Shown: piece after piece, positions 25,483-34,421 of the stretch
Layout: each line of letters starts with the position of its first letter
How positions within the stretch are numbered: position 1 is the first letter of the stretch
From: an uncultured Terriglobales bacterium
GTDB lineage: Bacteria; Acidobacteriota; Terriglobia; Terriglobales; Acidobacteriaceae
Length of the DNA stretch: 64,000 bases
Assembly (NCBI GenBank): GCA_955652395.1
Contig: CATPBJ010000087.1
Location: 17,172 to 81,171, forward strand
Direction of reading: 5' to 3'
The notes under the pieces: model-generated
Databases searched by the model: none
The model's input: the letters and a program-made list of their open reading frames with translations, nothing else
Told to the model about the DNA's origin: nothing
Position numbers and translations under genes: made by a program

Positions 25483-26250
25483 CTATCTCACCAGCGCGAG
25501 AATCCGCACTGGAGCCGTTGAGCCTCCCGCCACTTTCACGGGAGCCACCATGGCGACGGCACCGTTGGCGGGCATGCGGTCAAGGTTGGCCACATTGGTC
25601 AGAAGATAAAGCCCGTGCTCGAGCGCATATTGATCCACGGCGGATTTTCTGGCCGAGCCGCGATCCAGATTGGCAGTATCGATGCCCAGCCCGAGAGCAT
25701 TGCGCCCTTCGGCGAGGAAGCGGGCTGCGTCCTCGGAGTATCCGGGAAAGTGCGTGCTGCCTTTGGCATCGGCATTGCGGTAGTTTCTGATGGAGTTCCA
25801 GCGCGAGCCCCATCCCGTACGCGCCATTACGACCGCCCCCAGCGGGATCTGCCCGTTGGTTTGCTCCCAGCGTGCGATGTCCTGCACAGAAATCTCATAG
25901 TCGGGGTTGCTCTTTGCGCTGGCGCTGACATCGAGCACTACCAGCGGCCCAATTAGACGGCCAGCTGGAATCTGATCGACTGTCCACATGCCAGAACGCA
26001 AACGGGCAGGAGCATCGATGCGGGTAGCAAATTGTTCGGACGCCTCTGACGTCGTCTTTTCTGACCACGCCACGGTTTCGAGCCGATAGCCGGTTGTCTG
26101 CACCTTTTCTAAACTGCTCGCCGGCAACGAATGCGTAAGGTCCATAACCTCGCGGAAGCCACCCGGCTGGGTCGTCTCCGGACGCTGTTGGGCGAAAAGG
26201 AACAGTGCCAGCGCCAGCACAGAACCGATAACAAACGTCTGAATCTTCAT
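25483..26250 (-). CDS. Cyclase-family (kynurenine-formamidase-like) secreted protein, altered metal site
   Basis: 255 residues with an N-terminal signal peptide (FVIGSVLALALFLFA) and the putative-cyclase fold: MDLTHSLPA, VDQIPAGRLIGPLVVLDVSA, GAVVMARTGWG, FPGYSEDAARFLAE and GLGIDTANLDRG. Family enzymes have a HxGTHxDxPxH metal motif; here the matching stretch is EQFATRIDAPARL. The Asp is kept, but the histidines are replaced, so ordinary Mn/Zn hydrolase activity is doubtful. It may use a different site or be non-catalytic. It is probably periplasmic. Confidence 0.82.
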   Translation of the reverse strand: MKIQTFVIGSVLALALFLFAQQRPETTQPGGFREVMDLTHSLPASSLEKVQTTGYRLETVAWSEKTTSEASEQFATRIDAPARLRSGMWTVDQIPAGRLIGPLVVLDVSASAKSNPDYEISVQDIARWEQTNGQIPLGAVVMARTGWGSRWNSIRNYRNADAKGSTHFPGYSEDAARFLAEGRNALGLGIDTANLDRGSARKSAVDQYALEHGLYLLTNVANLDRMPANGAVAMVAPVKVAGGSTAPVRILALVR

Positions 26251-26436
26251 TAACTGCTAAACGTCTTTCGTTGCTTTTCGGGCTTCGTCGGGAAACTCTG
26301 GAAACCCAGATAAAGCAGTAGATGCGAGCACCATCGGGCGAAGATGCTCTTTAAGATTCTCGCCCCGACGGTCACCTCCAGCAAGGCCCATAAGTACATG
26401 ACCTGCCGGGGTAAATCGCGGAATATGCGGGCGAAC

Positions 26437-27195
26437 TCACAGCCAGAACGCAGCCAGCGCTGCAACCAGGGTACCCAGGAAGTTTACCGAGTCGTTATTA
26501 ACCATATTGCGCCTCTCCAGCCAGGCGCCCAGAAAACTATCCACCACCATGCCCAGGATAGCGGCGCCCGCCGAGACCACCAGCCACTGTCGGGGTAACA
26601 ATCCACCGAGAACACAGATGGAACTCACGATTCCGGCAGCGCCGACTCCAGCCAGGGTTCCGACCAGGCTCACCGCGCCATCGGTCCCCGGCGGGACGGA
26701 ACGCCAAGTGGTAATCAGACGAGCTTTTTCGCCGAAAGCCTCGCCCAGTTCGCTGGAAACCGTGTCGGCTGCGGCCTCGGAAAGTGCCGCCGCCATGGCA
26801 AGCAGGAAGAGTGTGCGGTTAGGGCTGAGGACGGAAAATACGGCACAGGCCGTGGCTACGCCAAGATTGGCCAGAACCTGGGATGCCTTCCGTCCGTCCT
26901 GGCGTTCCGCGACCCCTAACTTCTGTTTTCGCTGATAGCCCAGGCGGGTTGTGATCCAGGCCAGCGCGAAAACAGTGATCAGCGCCGCAAAAGCCCCCGG
27001 ACCTCCGCACAAATAGAGTATGAGACAGCTGACGGCTCCCGTTAGAGCGCCTGAGTTCGTGACTCCACGCATCTGGCGGGCGAGCAAGGTGAAGGCAAGA
27101 GTTAGTAGACTTGCGACGGCCCATCGTCCCTGGAGGACGGTCAAATCGCTGAGTTGAAAGAGGTCATACACATCGGTCACGATAAATGGTGCCAT
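26437..27195 (-). CDS. DUF92 family integral membrane protein
   Basis: 252 residues with six to seven hydrophobic helices and DUF92 landmarks: RQMRGVTNSGALTGAVSCLILYLCGGPGAFAALI, RKASQVLANLGVA, LSEAAADTVSSELGEAFG, PPGTDGAVSLVGTLAG and NNDSVNFLGTL. The family includes the plant phytyl-phosphate kinase VTE6, so a polyprenyl- or phytyl-phosphate kinase role is possible but unproven here. The start is the ATG at 27195; the open frame extends upstream to 27288. It is divergent from ku. Confidence 0.88.
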   Translation of the reverse strand: MAPFIVTDVYDLFQLSDLTVLQGRWAVASLLTLAFTLLARQMRGVTNSGALTGAVSCLILYLCGGPGAFAALITVFALAWITTRLGYQRKQKLGVAERQDGRKASQVLANLGVATACAVFSVLSPNRTLFLLAMAAALSEAAADTVSSELGEAFGEKARLITTWRSVPPGTDGAVSLVGTLAGVGAAGIVSSICVLGGLLPRQWLVVSAGAAILGMVVDSFLGAWLERRNMVNNDSVNFLGTLVAALAAFWL

Positions 27196-27364
27196 TCTCC
27201 AACCAAGACTCGGGTTCTCCTCCACAAGGAATAGTGTAGCTCTCTTGGCCGTACTACAGATAGGGCTTGGTCTTCGGATTACCAGCATCTTCGATCTGCA
27301 TCAAAGTCACCTGAGTAGTCTAAACTGCACTACGCTTGCGGCTTTTCCGGTTCGGGGTGAACTT

Positions 27365-28198
27365 ATGGCTGCCTCTGTTTGGTCGGGATATCTTACTTTC
27401 GGCTTGATCTCCATGCCGGTGCGTCTTTTCTCCGGCGCACGCAGCAGCGGCATCTCCTTCAACATGTTGCATCGCGACGACCTGCAGAGGGTCAAGCAGC
27501 AATATTACTGTCCCGCCGACAATCGGGTGGTAGAGCGCAGTGAAATCGTAAAGGGCTACGAATTCCGCAAAGACGAATATGTAGTGATCGAGCCCGAAGA
27601 GATCAAGAAAATCGAGCCGCAAACCGCCAAGACCATGGAGATCTTGGAGTTCGTGAAATCCAACGAAGTCGATCCGGTGTTTTTCGAATCGTCGTACTAC
27701 ATGTTGCCGGAAGAGGCGGGGCGCAGGCCTTACGGGCTGCTGACCAAGGCCCTGGAAGAGAGCGAGTACGTCGCCATCGCCAAGTTGACGATGCACAATC
27801 GCGAGTACACCGTGTTTTTGCGTCCGCACGAAGGCGGACTCATGCTCCACACCATGTACTACGCCGAGGAAGTTCGCCAGGTGGAAGGCTTCGGCGCACC
27901 CGATGTCGAACTGAAAGAAGCAGAAGTCAAAGTCGCTCACCAGCTGATCGAGGCACTGGCCGCCGAGTGGGACCCCGAGAAATATCACGACACTTTTCAG
28001 GAGAATGTGAAAAAGCTCATCGAGACCAAACTGGAGGGCGGCAAGATCACTGAAGTGGAGAAGCCAAAGAAACTCGCCCCGGTCGTCGACCTGATGGCCG
28101 CCCTCAAACAAAGCCTCGCCGAGATGGAAGGGAAAAAGAAGCCGGCTGCGCCCGCGCGGGAAGCGACTTCGGGGAAACGGTCAAGAGGCAAGGCGTAG
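27365..28198 (+). CDS. ku: Non-homologous end-joining protein Ku
   Basis: 277-residue bacterial Ku. The core barrel is visible from the start (AASVWSGYLTFGLISMPVRLFSGAR), through YYCPADNRVVERSEIVKGYEF, SSYYMLPEEAGRRPYGLL and LMLHTMYYAEEVR, with a basic, Ala/Pro-rich C-terminal tail (KKKPAAPAREATSGKRSRGKA) that in bacterial Ku promotes DNA threading. It binds double-strand ends and recruits LigD; no ligD is in the window. The ATG at 27365 begins the conserved MAASVWSG. The longer frame from 27245 would overlap the divergent DUF92 gene. Confidence 0.95.
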   Translation: MAASVWSGYLTFGLISMPVRLFSGARSSGISFNMLHRDDLQRVKQQYYCPADNRVVERSEIVKGYEFRKDEYVVIEPEEIKKIEPQTAKTMEILEFVKSNEVDPVFFESSYYMLPEEAGRRPYGLLTKALEESEYVAIAKLTMHNREYTVFLRPHEGGLMLHTMYYAEEVRQVEGFGAPDVELKEAEVKVAHQLIEALAAEWDPEKYHDTFQENVKKLIETKLEGGKITEVEKPKKLAPVVDLMAALKQSLAEMEGKKKPAAPAREATSGKRSRGKA

Positions 28199-28201
28199 AA
28201 G

Positions 28202-28245
28202 CAATCAGCACTCAGCACTCGGCAGTTAGCACTCGGCAGTTAGAG
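28202..28245 (+). repeat. Short tandem repeat after ku
   Basis: The unit GCACTCGGCAGTTA occurs twice in direct succession, preceded by a partial copy (GCACTCA), just past the ku stop. It is one of several low-complexity spacer repeats in this window. Confidence 0.7.
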
Positions 28246-28483
28246 GCCCATACTTTCCACTCACTCTCGCCACTTTTGCGGCTGAATTGCTGGAAAAATA
28301 ATTTCGGGTCAATTCCTGAGAGCAGCCTTTCTCCAACTGGTGGGCATCAGATTGGAAGGGCCAAAAGCCCAGCGCTAACTGCTCATTGCTTGCGCGCCTC
28401 GCTGGCGCATCTCCCAACCAACCATTAAAATGGAAACTCTTTCCGGAACATTGTGAGTGCATGGACGGTTCTGTAGGGGTGCG

Positions 28484-30058
28484 ATGAAATTTTGGCGTGT
28501 GGCCCGCGTACTGGGCATTCTGACTCTTGGACTGATTGGCATCAGCTGCGGAGACCAATACCGTCCTGTTGCCATTCCCATTGTCCCGCCTCCGCCCAAT
28601 CCCCAGGCCGTTCACTTCGTCCTGGTGTTTAGCGTCAACGGTGCGAATGACCCGGGCGCCAGCAGCCGTCTGGATGTTTCCGGCGACACCAATATCGGCG
28701 TTGCTCAACTCGGGCTGGGCCCGGCCCACGCCACGCTGACCTCGAACGGCGCCCGGGTGTTCGCCGTGAACACCCGCGAAGACTCGGTTTCGTCTTATTC
28801 CCCGACACCCGGATCGACGGCCACATCGGTGGCAACGACATCTCTTCCCGCAGGTTCGAGCCCGGTATTTGCCCATACCACGGAAAGCGGCACGGTTTAC
28901 GTCGCGAATTTCGGGAACAAGACGGTCGCAGCGATCTCGACCACCACCAACGTTGTGTTAAACCCGCTGATTACAGTGGGCACTAATCCGGTCGCCCTGG
29001 CGGAGACTCCGGACCAGAGGAAACTCTACGCAGTCAATCAGGGCGATGGTACCGTGACCGCCATCAGCGTGGTGGACCGGACCGTAACCCAGACCATCGC
29101 CACCGGGACCACCGGGACCACCCCGGTTTGGGCCGTGGCACGCTCCGACAGTGCAAGGATTTACGTGCTCAACAACGGGAGTGGCACCGTATCCGCGATT
29201 GACACCGTGGCCGACACGTTATTGAGCTCGGTACCCGTGGGCGCAGGCGCGAATTACATGGTGTATGACAACAAGCTGAATCGCCTCTACGTCACCAATC
29301 CGACTGCCAACACCGTTACCGCTCTGAATGTTTCGTCGGACCCGCCGACTGTCCTGTTTGCAACGCCTGTTGCTTCCGGCCCGGTGACCGTGGCCGTGCT
29401 GCCTGATGGCAGTCGGGCTTACGCGGTGAGTTCTACAAAGATCCCACCCTGCACTTCTAATCCCGGGGATACGCAGCTTTGCATCAACTCCTCGGTCACC
29501 GTCATCAACGCCAGCGACGGAAGCATCCGGAAGGCGATTCCTCTCGAGCCCACGATTAGCATTTCGGCGGCGTTGCAAACCGGCTCCAGTACCACCTACA
29601 CCTACACTCTGACTTCTGGTCCCGCCCTACGGCCGGGAATGGAAATGGTAGTCTCGGGCATGGCAGACCCCGGGAACAACGGAACATTTACTATTGCAGC
29701 GGCAAACGCGGGAATATTCACGGTCGTCAATGGCCCTGGAACCACGGCGAGCAGTCAGAGCGGGACTGGGGCCGTCGTGGTCGAGATTTCTACGGCCAGC
29801 CCGACCGGTTGCGACATCAGTGGCCTGGGCGTCCCGGCGGGCGTACTGGGCGGAGTGCGCTTCCGCTTTTCTGCTGCTGCTTCGGCCGATAGTACGAAAG
29901 TGTTTGCAGGGAAGTGCGATTCGGGGAGTACCGCAGTCATTCGCACTTCCGATGACACTCCGGTGCTCGACATGCCCGCACCTTTGGGCGCGGTGACCCC
30001 ACCCAACGGCGGAAATGCCTTGCCGCAAAACCCCGTGTTCCTCCTGGCAGGACCCTAA
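28484..30058 (+). CDS. Lipoprotein beta-propeller (YVTN/YncE-like) surface protein
   Basis: 524 residues. The start MKFWRVARVLGILTLGLIGISC gives a lipoprotein signal with Cys22 as the acylation site. Residues about 50-330 form beta-propeller blades with repeated GTVYVANFGNKTVAAIS-, KLYAVNQGDGTVTAIS-, RIYVLNNGSGTVSAID- and RLYVTNPTANTVTALN-type strands. Residues about 356-435 interrupt the propeller with a Thr/Gly-rich module (TYTLTSGPALRPGMEMVVSGM, NNGTFTI, ASSQSGTGAV). It is probably surface- or periplasm-exposed; ligand unknown. The ATG at 28484 is preferred to one 27 nt upstream because it gives a clean signal peptide. Confidence 0.85.
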   Translation: MKFWRVARVLGILTLGLIGISCGDQYRPVAIPIVPPPPNPQAVHFVLVFSVNGANDPGASSRLDVSGDTNIGVAQLGLGPAHATLTSNGARVFAVNTREDSVSSYSPTPGSTATSVATTSLPAGSSPVFAHTTESGTVYVANFGNKTVAAISTTTNVVLNPLITVGTNPVALAETPDQRKLYAVNQGDGTVTAISVVDRTVTQTIATGTTGTTPVWAVARSDSARIYVLNNGSGTVSAIDTVADTLLSSVPVGAGANYMVYDNKLNRLYVTNPTANTVTALNVSSDPPTVLFATPVASGPVTVAVLPDGSRAYAVSSTKIPPCTSNPGDTQLCINSSVTVINASDGSIRKAIPLEPTISISAALQTGSSTTYTYTLTSGPALRPGMEMVVSGMADPGNNGTFTIAAANAGIFTVVNGPGTTASSQSGTGAVVVEISTASPTGCDISGLGVPAGVLGGVRFRFSAAASADSTKVFAGKCDSGSTAVIRTSDDTPVLDMPAPLGAVTPPNGGNALPQNPVFLLAGP

Positions 30059-30162
30059 AGCGGACCTCGGCAAAAACAAATGCTGTGAGCTTGAGGTCTG
30101 AGATTGACTTCTGGCGCGTCCGGTCTGAAGTCTGAAGTCCGAGGTCTGAAGTCCGGGGTCCG

Positions 30163-30663
30163 TTACTCGCCGGCAGCGGCCGCCAGGTCGCCGGACAACG
30201 GGACGTTGTAGCGCAGGGCGATGTTCATGAACACGCTGCCTCTGTCGGTTTCGCAGCAAATCACCAGGGCTTCAGTGTCTTCAGTGCTGATGGGACCGTG
30301 TTCGGAGGTGTGCAGAACCGGGGGATGCACGCGGAAATGGAAACCCTGGTCGTTCAGGGTGGTGACGGCATTTCCCGTCACTTGATTGGCCAACTCACAG
30401 ACCGTTTCCCGCACCAGGTCGTCGGACTCGGGCAGATCGGCGCCGGCAAAATGGCTGGCTACCCGCAGGGCGGTCTCCGGATCGAGGTCGAACACAATTC
30501 GGCCCTCAATGTCGCCGGTGATCGCAACCAGTGCGGCCACGCCTTTGCGCCGGTACGCCTCCTGCTCCATGCTCAGGTTCCCAATGGACATGGGAGACTG
30601 TAGGCCCTGGGCCAGGACGGCATCCGCCGCGTTGATAAACGGCTGGATCAACTTCATCTTCAT
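30163..30663 (-). CDS. cheX: CheX-type CheY-P phosphatase
   Basis: 166 residues of the CheC/CheX/FliY fold. The phosphatase helix motif is ETVCELANQVTGNAV, with the E-x3-N pair that positions water on CheY-P, preceded by a GDIEGRIVFDLDPETAL strand. The family terminates chemotaxis signals in organisms without CheZ. Its ATG is 3 nt after the cheY stop, so it probably acts on that CheY. It is the last gene of the che operon. Confidence 0.88.
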   Translation of the reverse strand: MKMKLIQPFINAADAVLAQGLQSPMSIGNLSMEQEAYRRKGVAALVAITGDIEGRIVFDLDPETALRVASHFAGADLPESDDLVRETVCELANQVTGNAVTTLNDQGFHFRVHPPVLHTSEHGPISTEDTEALVICCETDRGSVFMNIALRYNVPLSGDLAAAAGE

Positions 30664-30666
30664 AAA

Positions 30667-31107
30667 TCAGGCTCCCGCGCCTGCGGCATGGGCCACGGCC
30701 CCATCCTCGCCCAGCACGTACTTGATCACTTCATACAGAACTTCCGGTTTGACCGGCTTCTGCACAAAGTGACGAGCTCCGCGCTGCAGCGCCGCCACGA
30801 TGTTTTCCTGATAACCGACGGAAGACACCATGACGATCCGCGCCTCTGGATGCTGGGCCACGATCTTTTCGGCCGCCTCGATCCCTTCCATCTGCGGCAT
30901 GGTGATGTCCATGAGCACGATGTCGGGATTGGTGCGATCGTATTCGGTAATGGCGGTCATGCCATCGCCGGCCTCACCCGCCACCTGGCCGCCAAAGGTC
31001 TCTACGATGCGAGCCAGGTTCTTGCGGGCGAAGACGGAATCGTCTACCATCAGGTAGCGGACCGGTTGACCGTCCTTGCTGCGTTTTAGCGATGCAAACT
31101 GCTCCAT
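30667..31107 (-). CDS. cheY: CheY-like single-domain response regulator
   Basis: 146 residues with one receiver domain: YLMVDDSVFARKNL acidic pair, phospho-Asp in DIVLMDITMPQMEG, switch residues VSSVGY, and Lys in VQKPVKPEVL. A 20-residue N-terminal extension (MEQFASLKRSKDGQPVR) and a short Ala/Gly tail are extra. AGGAGG 5 nt before the ATG at 31107 decides the start. It should be phosphorylated by the CheA encoded upstream and reset by CheX. Confidence 0.9.
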   Translation of the reverse strand: MEQFASLKRSKDGQPVRYLMVDDSVFARKNLARIVETFGGQVAGEAGDGMTAITEYDRTNPDIVLMDITMPQMEGIEAAEKIVAQHPEARIVMVSSVGYQENIVAALQRGARHFVQKPVKPEVLYEVIKYVLGEDGAVAHAAGAGA

Positions 31108-31158
31108 AAATCCTCCTACCTTATCTGCAAAAATCAAACCTAAACCGTCAGTCCAAAA

Positions 31159-32268
31159 CTAAACCCGTCCCGCGCCTGCGGCTTTGCCGCCTTCGCCGGG
31201 TTCACCACCCAATCCATTTCTACGATCGGCCATGGACTGGACCTGCAGGGTATTGGCCAGAACGTCCAGGCCGACCACTCGGACGGCGAAGCCGCGATCA
31301 ATGGCCGCTTTGGGCATGCCATACACCACGCAGGACTCCTCGTTCTGAGCGATCGTCATTCCTCCCGCGGCTTTGACCGCGCCCATCCCTTGCGCCCCGT
31401 CGTCTCCCATTCCGGTCATCAGGACGGCAACGCCTTTGGGCCCGAATTCGTCGGCCAGGCTTTTGAACAACACGTCGGCCGAGGGACGGTGACCATTGAC
31501 TCGTGGCTCATCGCTCAGAACTGCGACGTCTCCGAGCGGCAGCCGTTTTACCTTGAGGTGCCGGCTGCCGGGACAAATAAGCACACGTCCCGCCAGCAGG
31601 ACATCTCCCGATTGTGCCTCCTTGACTCCAACGGCGCAGATTTCATCCAGACGCCGAGCAAACATTTCGGTGAAGCCTTCCGGCATGTGTTGCACCACAA
31701 CAATGCTGCCGGGAAAATCCGCCGGCAATTGCGAGAAGACATACTGCAACGCCTGCGGTCCGCCGGTAGAAACGCCGATAGCAATCACTTTGGACGGAGT
31801 TTTCTTGGCATCCAGAGGAGGTTTCTTCCCCGAACGCGGGGTTACACCCACCGGCCGGACGGTTACGCCCCGGCTCTGAGCCGCCGCTTTGATCTTGCCG
31901 ATCAATTCCGCTGCGATCTGTGGCATGCGGGCGGAGACGTCATTCGGCTTGGCGACAAAATCAAACGCTCCCAGTGACAAGGCCTGCAGCGTCACCGATG
32001 CTCCCTCCGTGCTATGAGAACTGACGACAATGACGGGAAGGCGGTGGCGGCGCATGATTTCCTTGAGCATGTCAATGCCGCCCATGCCGGGCATCTCCAG
32101 ATCAAGGGTCACGACCTGGGGCTTCAGCTCTTCGATTTTCCTCAGGCCGAAATTCCCGTCCATGGCGGTGCCCACCACCTCGATCGAACTGTCGTTCTGC
32201 AAAATCTGCGGAATCAACTTCCGCATGAGTGCGGAATCGTCCACCACCAGTACGCGCACCGGGGTCAT
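31159..32268 (-). CDS. cheB: Chemotaxis protein-glutamate methylesterase
   Basis: 369 residues: receiver domain (VRVLVVDDSALMRKL, phospho-Asp in VTLDLEMPGMGG, Lys in VAKPND), a linker, then the C-terminal methylesterase with catalytic Ser in IGVSTGGPQAL, His in VVVQHMPEGFTEMFA and Asp in MTGMGDDGAQG. It removes methyl groups from the MCP for adaptation. The ATG overlaps the cheA stop (ATGA). A 25-residue Gly-rich tail (GLGGEPGEGGKAAGAG) is unusual but probably disordered. Confidence 0.95.
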   Translation of the reverse strand: MTPVRVLVVDDSALMRKLIPQILQNDSSIEVVGTAMDGNFGLRKIEELKPQVVTLDLEMPGMGGIDMLKEIMRRHRLPVIVVSSHSTEGASVTLQALSLGAFDFVAKPNDVSARMPQIAAELIGKIKAAAQSRGVTVRPVGVTPRSGKKPPLDAKKTPSKVIAIGVSTGGPQALQYVFSQLPADFPGSIVVVQHMPEGFTEMFARRLDEICAVGVKEAQSGDVLLAGRVLICPGSRHLKVKRLPLGDVAVLSDEPRVNGHRPSADVLFKSLADEFGPKGVAVLMTGMGDDGAQGMGAVKAAGGMTIAQNEESCVVYGMPKAAIDRGFAVRVVGLDVLANTLQVQSMADRRNGLGGEPGEGGKAAGAGRV

Positions 32269-34421
32269 AAACGCGCCTCCGCCGGAGCTTCGCGCAGATT
32301 CTTGCGGTCGGCGTGCGATAGAAGAATTCCGGAGACCATGCTGTCTCCCTGTTCCGGGCGAAACTTGCTGTGACGGTCCACAATCGCTGGAAGATTGACG
32401 ATGAGCACCACCCGGCCGTCGCCCAGGATGGAAGCCCCGCTGATCAGGTCCGTCGCCACGGTCTGGTCATCGAGCGCCTTGATTACCAGTTCTTCTTCGC
32501 CTTCGAGGCGGTCCACAATCAGCCCAAGCTTGCGTTCGCCCATCGAAATTACGAGCACAAAGATTTTTCCGGAACCGGCCTTCTCGTCAGAACCAGGGGC
32601 GCACCCCAGACGGACCAGAGGCAGTACGCGATCGCGCAACTGCAAGACTTCGTAGTTCTGCACCTGGTGCACATCAGATTCCCGGGCGCGCGCAATTTCC
32701 GCCACAGCGTTCAAGGGGACGGCGTACAGCCGCCGCTCGACCCGGAACAACAGGGCCTTGATAATGGCCAGTGTGAGGGGCAACTTGAGGCGGAAAGTCG
32801 TACTCTGGCCCACCCGGGTCTCAATGTCGACCGAGCCCTTCAGCCGGTGCAACACGGTCTGCACCACGTCCAGGCCCACCCCGCGACCCGAGATCTCGGT
32901 AATCTCTTCTGCGGTGCTGAACCCGGGCCGGAACACCAGTGCGAGAATCTCAGTTTCCCCCAACCTGTCCGCCTCTTCCGAGGTCAGGAGGCCCTTCTCC
33001 AGGGCCTTGGCTTTGACTTTTTGAACATCAATGCCGGCGCCGTCGTCGGTAATTTCCACGATAACCTGATTGCCGTGGTGATACGAAGTGAGATGGATGG
33101 TTCCACGCGCCGGCTTTCCGTTTCGCACTCGCTCCTCGGCGCTCTCGATGCCATGACTGACGGCGTTGCGGACCAGGTGGGTCATCGGTTCGGCGATTAC
33201 ATCGAGAAGACTCTTGTCCAGATCGGTTTCCTGGCCGCTCATCACCAGTCCCACTTCCTTGCCAACCTGTTTGGCCACGTCACGCACCATCCGGGGAAAG
33301 CGCCGGAACAACTGTTCGACCGGTACCATGCGGATTTTCATAACCGAACGTTGCAGGTCACTGAGCACTCGAGACTGAAAAGCCATGGCATCGCTGAAGC
33401 GGCCGCGCAAGATCTCCTTGGGAACGTGACGGGCAAATTCAGTAAATGCCTGCTGCAGCATGGACCTGCCGATAATTAATTCCCCGACCAGGTTGAGCAC
33501 GTTGTCGATCCGCTCGGCGTCCACCCGGAGAATGTTTTCCGCGAGCATCGGGGTGTGGCTGGGCCTGGCGACTCCTGCGAGTTCTTCGCCGGATTCCGGT
33601 GACGGCGCGTGCTGAGATGGCGCCGGAGATGCCGCGTTTCCTGCCGGTTCGGGGGTCGCGGCTTTTTTTGCCTTAGGCTCCGCGGCTCCCACTGGTTCCA
33701 CCACGACGCTCGAGATCACGGTGGGAATACGGCACAACGCGGTCAACTGGTCAGCCGATCTCTCGCTTGCCACCAGCAATTCCAGGCGCTGGGTGCTGGC
33801 CGGCGAGCCCGCCTCGGGGCGCGCACCCAAAACCTCGGCGGATGGCGCCAGCCCATTCAGGACCAGTTGCCGGGCCGCGATCGGCATCGCGCAGTGGGGA
33901 TCGATTCCAGTCGTGATGTGGTACACATTCTTGCCCCTGGACACTGCATTCTGGATTGCCAGCTTCTCGTACTCGGTCCAGGCGGCAGGGGCGACGGGGG
34001 CTCGGGTCGCCTTCTTGGAGCGTTTCTTGCCTTTGGGTTGCTGCGCCAGTTCGCGAATCATCTTTGCCAAAGGCGCGGACGAGGGCAGCTTTCCTTTTCG
34101 ACGGTAGGCGGCCAGCATGGCGCCGAAGGTGTCGGCGGCGGTAAAGGCGACCTCCGCCTGGCTGCCGTGAGAGGATGCGGATTCCAGGGTCAGGGCATCT
34201 TCCAGTTCGTGGGCTGCATTGCTCAGCTCGCGAAAGCCGCAAGCCGCGGCGTCGCCCTTGATGGTGTGGACGATGCGACGAATGCTGCGCACCAGTTCCG
34301 CATCGGCCGGGTTCCGTTCCAGCTTCAGCGCCTCCTCGTTCAGCGACTGCAGCAGTTCCTGCGCGGTCTCGAAGAAGAGTTCCCGCATTTCCGCGCCGCG
34401 CTCATCAGAGAACTGGGTCAC
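32265..34421 (-). CDS. cheA: Chemotaxis histidine kinase CheA
   Basis: 718 residues: Hpt domain with phosphoacceptor His52 in RRIVHTIKGDAAACGF; a middle region (about 130-300) with Pro/Ala linkers that may include a P2-like domain; dimerisation and ATPase domain from about 305 (N-box HLVRNAVSHGIE, G-boxes VEITDDGAGID and ISGRGVGLDVV); then a CheW-like regulatory domain ending near ILVVNLP-type strands (RVVLIVNLPAIVD). It phosphorylates CheY and CheB on MCP input. The GTG start at 34421 overlaps the cheR stop (GTGA), and its own stop overlaps cheB, so the three are tightly coupled. Confidence 0.95.
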   Translation of the reverse strand: MTQFSDERGAEMRELFFETAQELLQSLNEEALKLERNPADAELVRSIRRIVHTIKGDAAACGFRELSNAAHELEDALTLESASSHGSQAEVAFTAADTFGAMLAAYRRKGKLPSSAPLAKMIRELAQQPKGKKRSKKATRAPVAPAAWTEYEKLAIQNAVSRGKNVYHITTGIDPHCAMPIAARQLVLNGLAPSAEVLGARPEAGSPASTQRLELLVASERSADQLTALCRIPTVISSVVVEPVGAAEPKAKKAATPEPAGNAASPAPSQHAPSPESGEELAGVARPSHTPMLAENILRVDAERIDNVLNLVGELIIGRSMLQQAFTEFARHVPKEILRGRFSDAMAFQSRVLSDLQRSVMKIRMVPVEQLFRRFPRMVRDVAKQVGKEVGLVMSGQETDLDKSLLDVIAEPMTHLVRNAVSHGIESAEERVRNGKPARGTIHLTSYHHGNQVIVEITDDGAGIDVQKVKAKALEKGLLTSEEADRLGETEILALVFRPGFSTAEEITEISGRGVGLDVVQTVLHRLKGSVDIETRVGQSTTFRLKLPLTLAIIKALLFRVERRLYAVPLNAVAEIARARESDVHQVQNYEVLQLRDRVLPLVRLGCAPGSDEKAGSGKIFVLVISMGERKLGLIVDRLEGEEELVIKALDDQTVATDLISGASILGDGRVVLIVNLPAIVDRHSKFRPEQGDSMVSGILLSHADRKNLREAPAEARL

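Noticed and set aside
26250..26465. 71-codon minus-strand frame between the DUF92 and cyclase-family genes
   Set aside because: It overlaps the end of the DUF92 gene and the cyclase start, has no domain or ribosome site, and reads like spacer.
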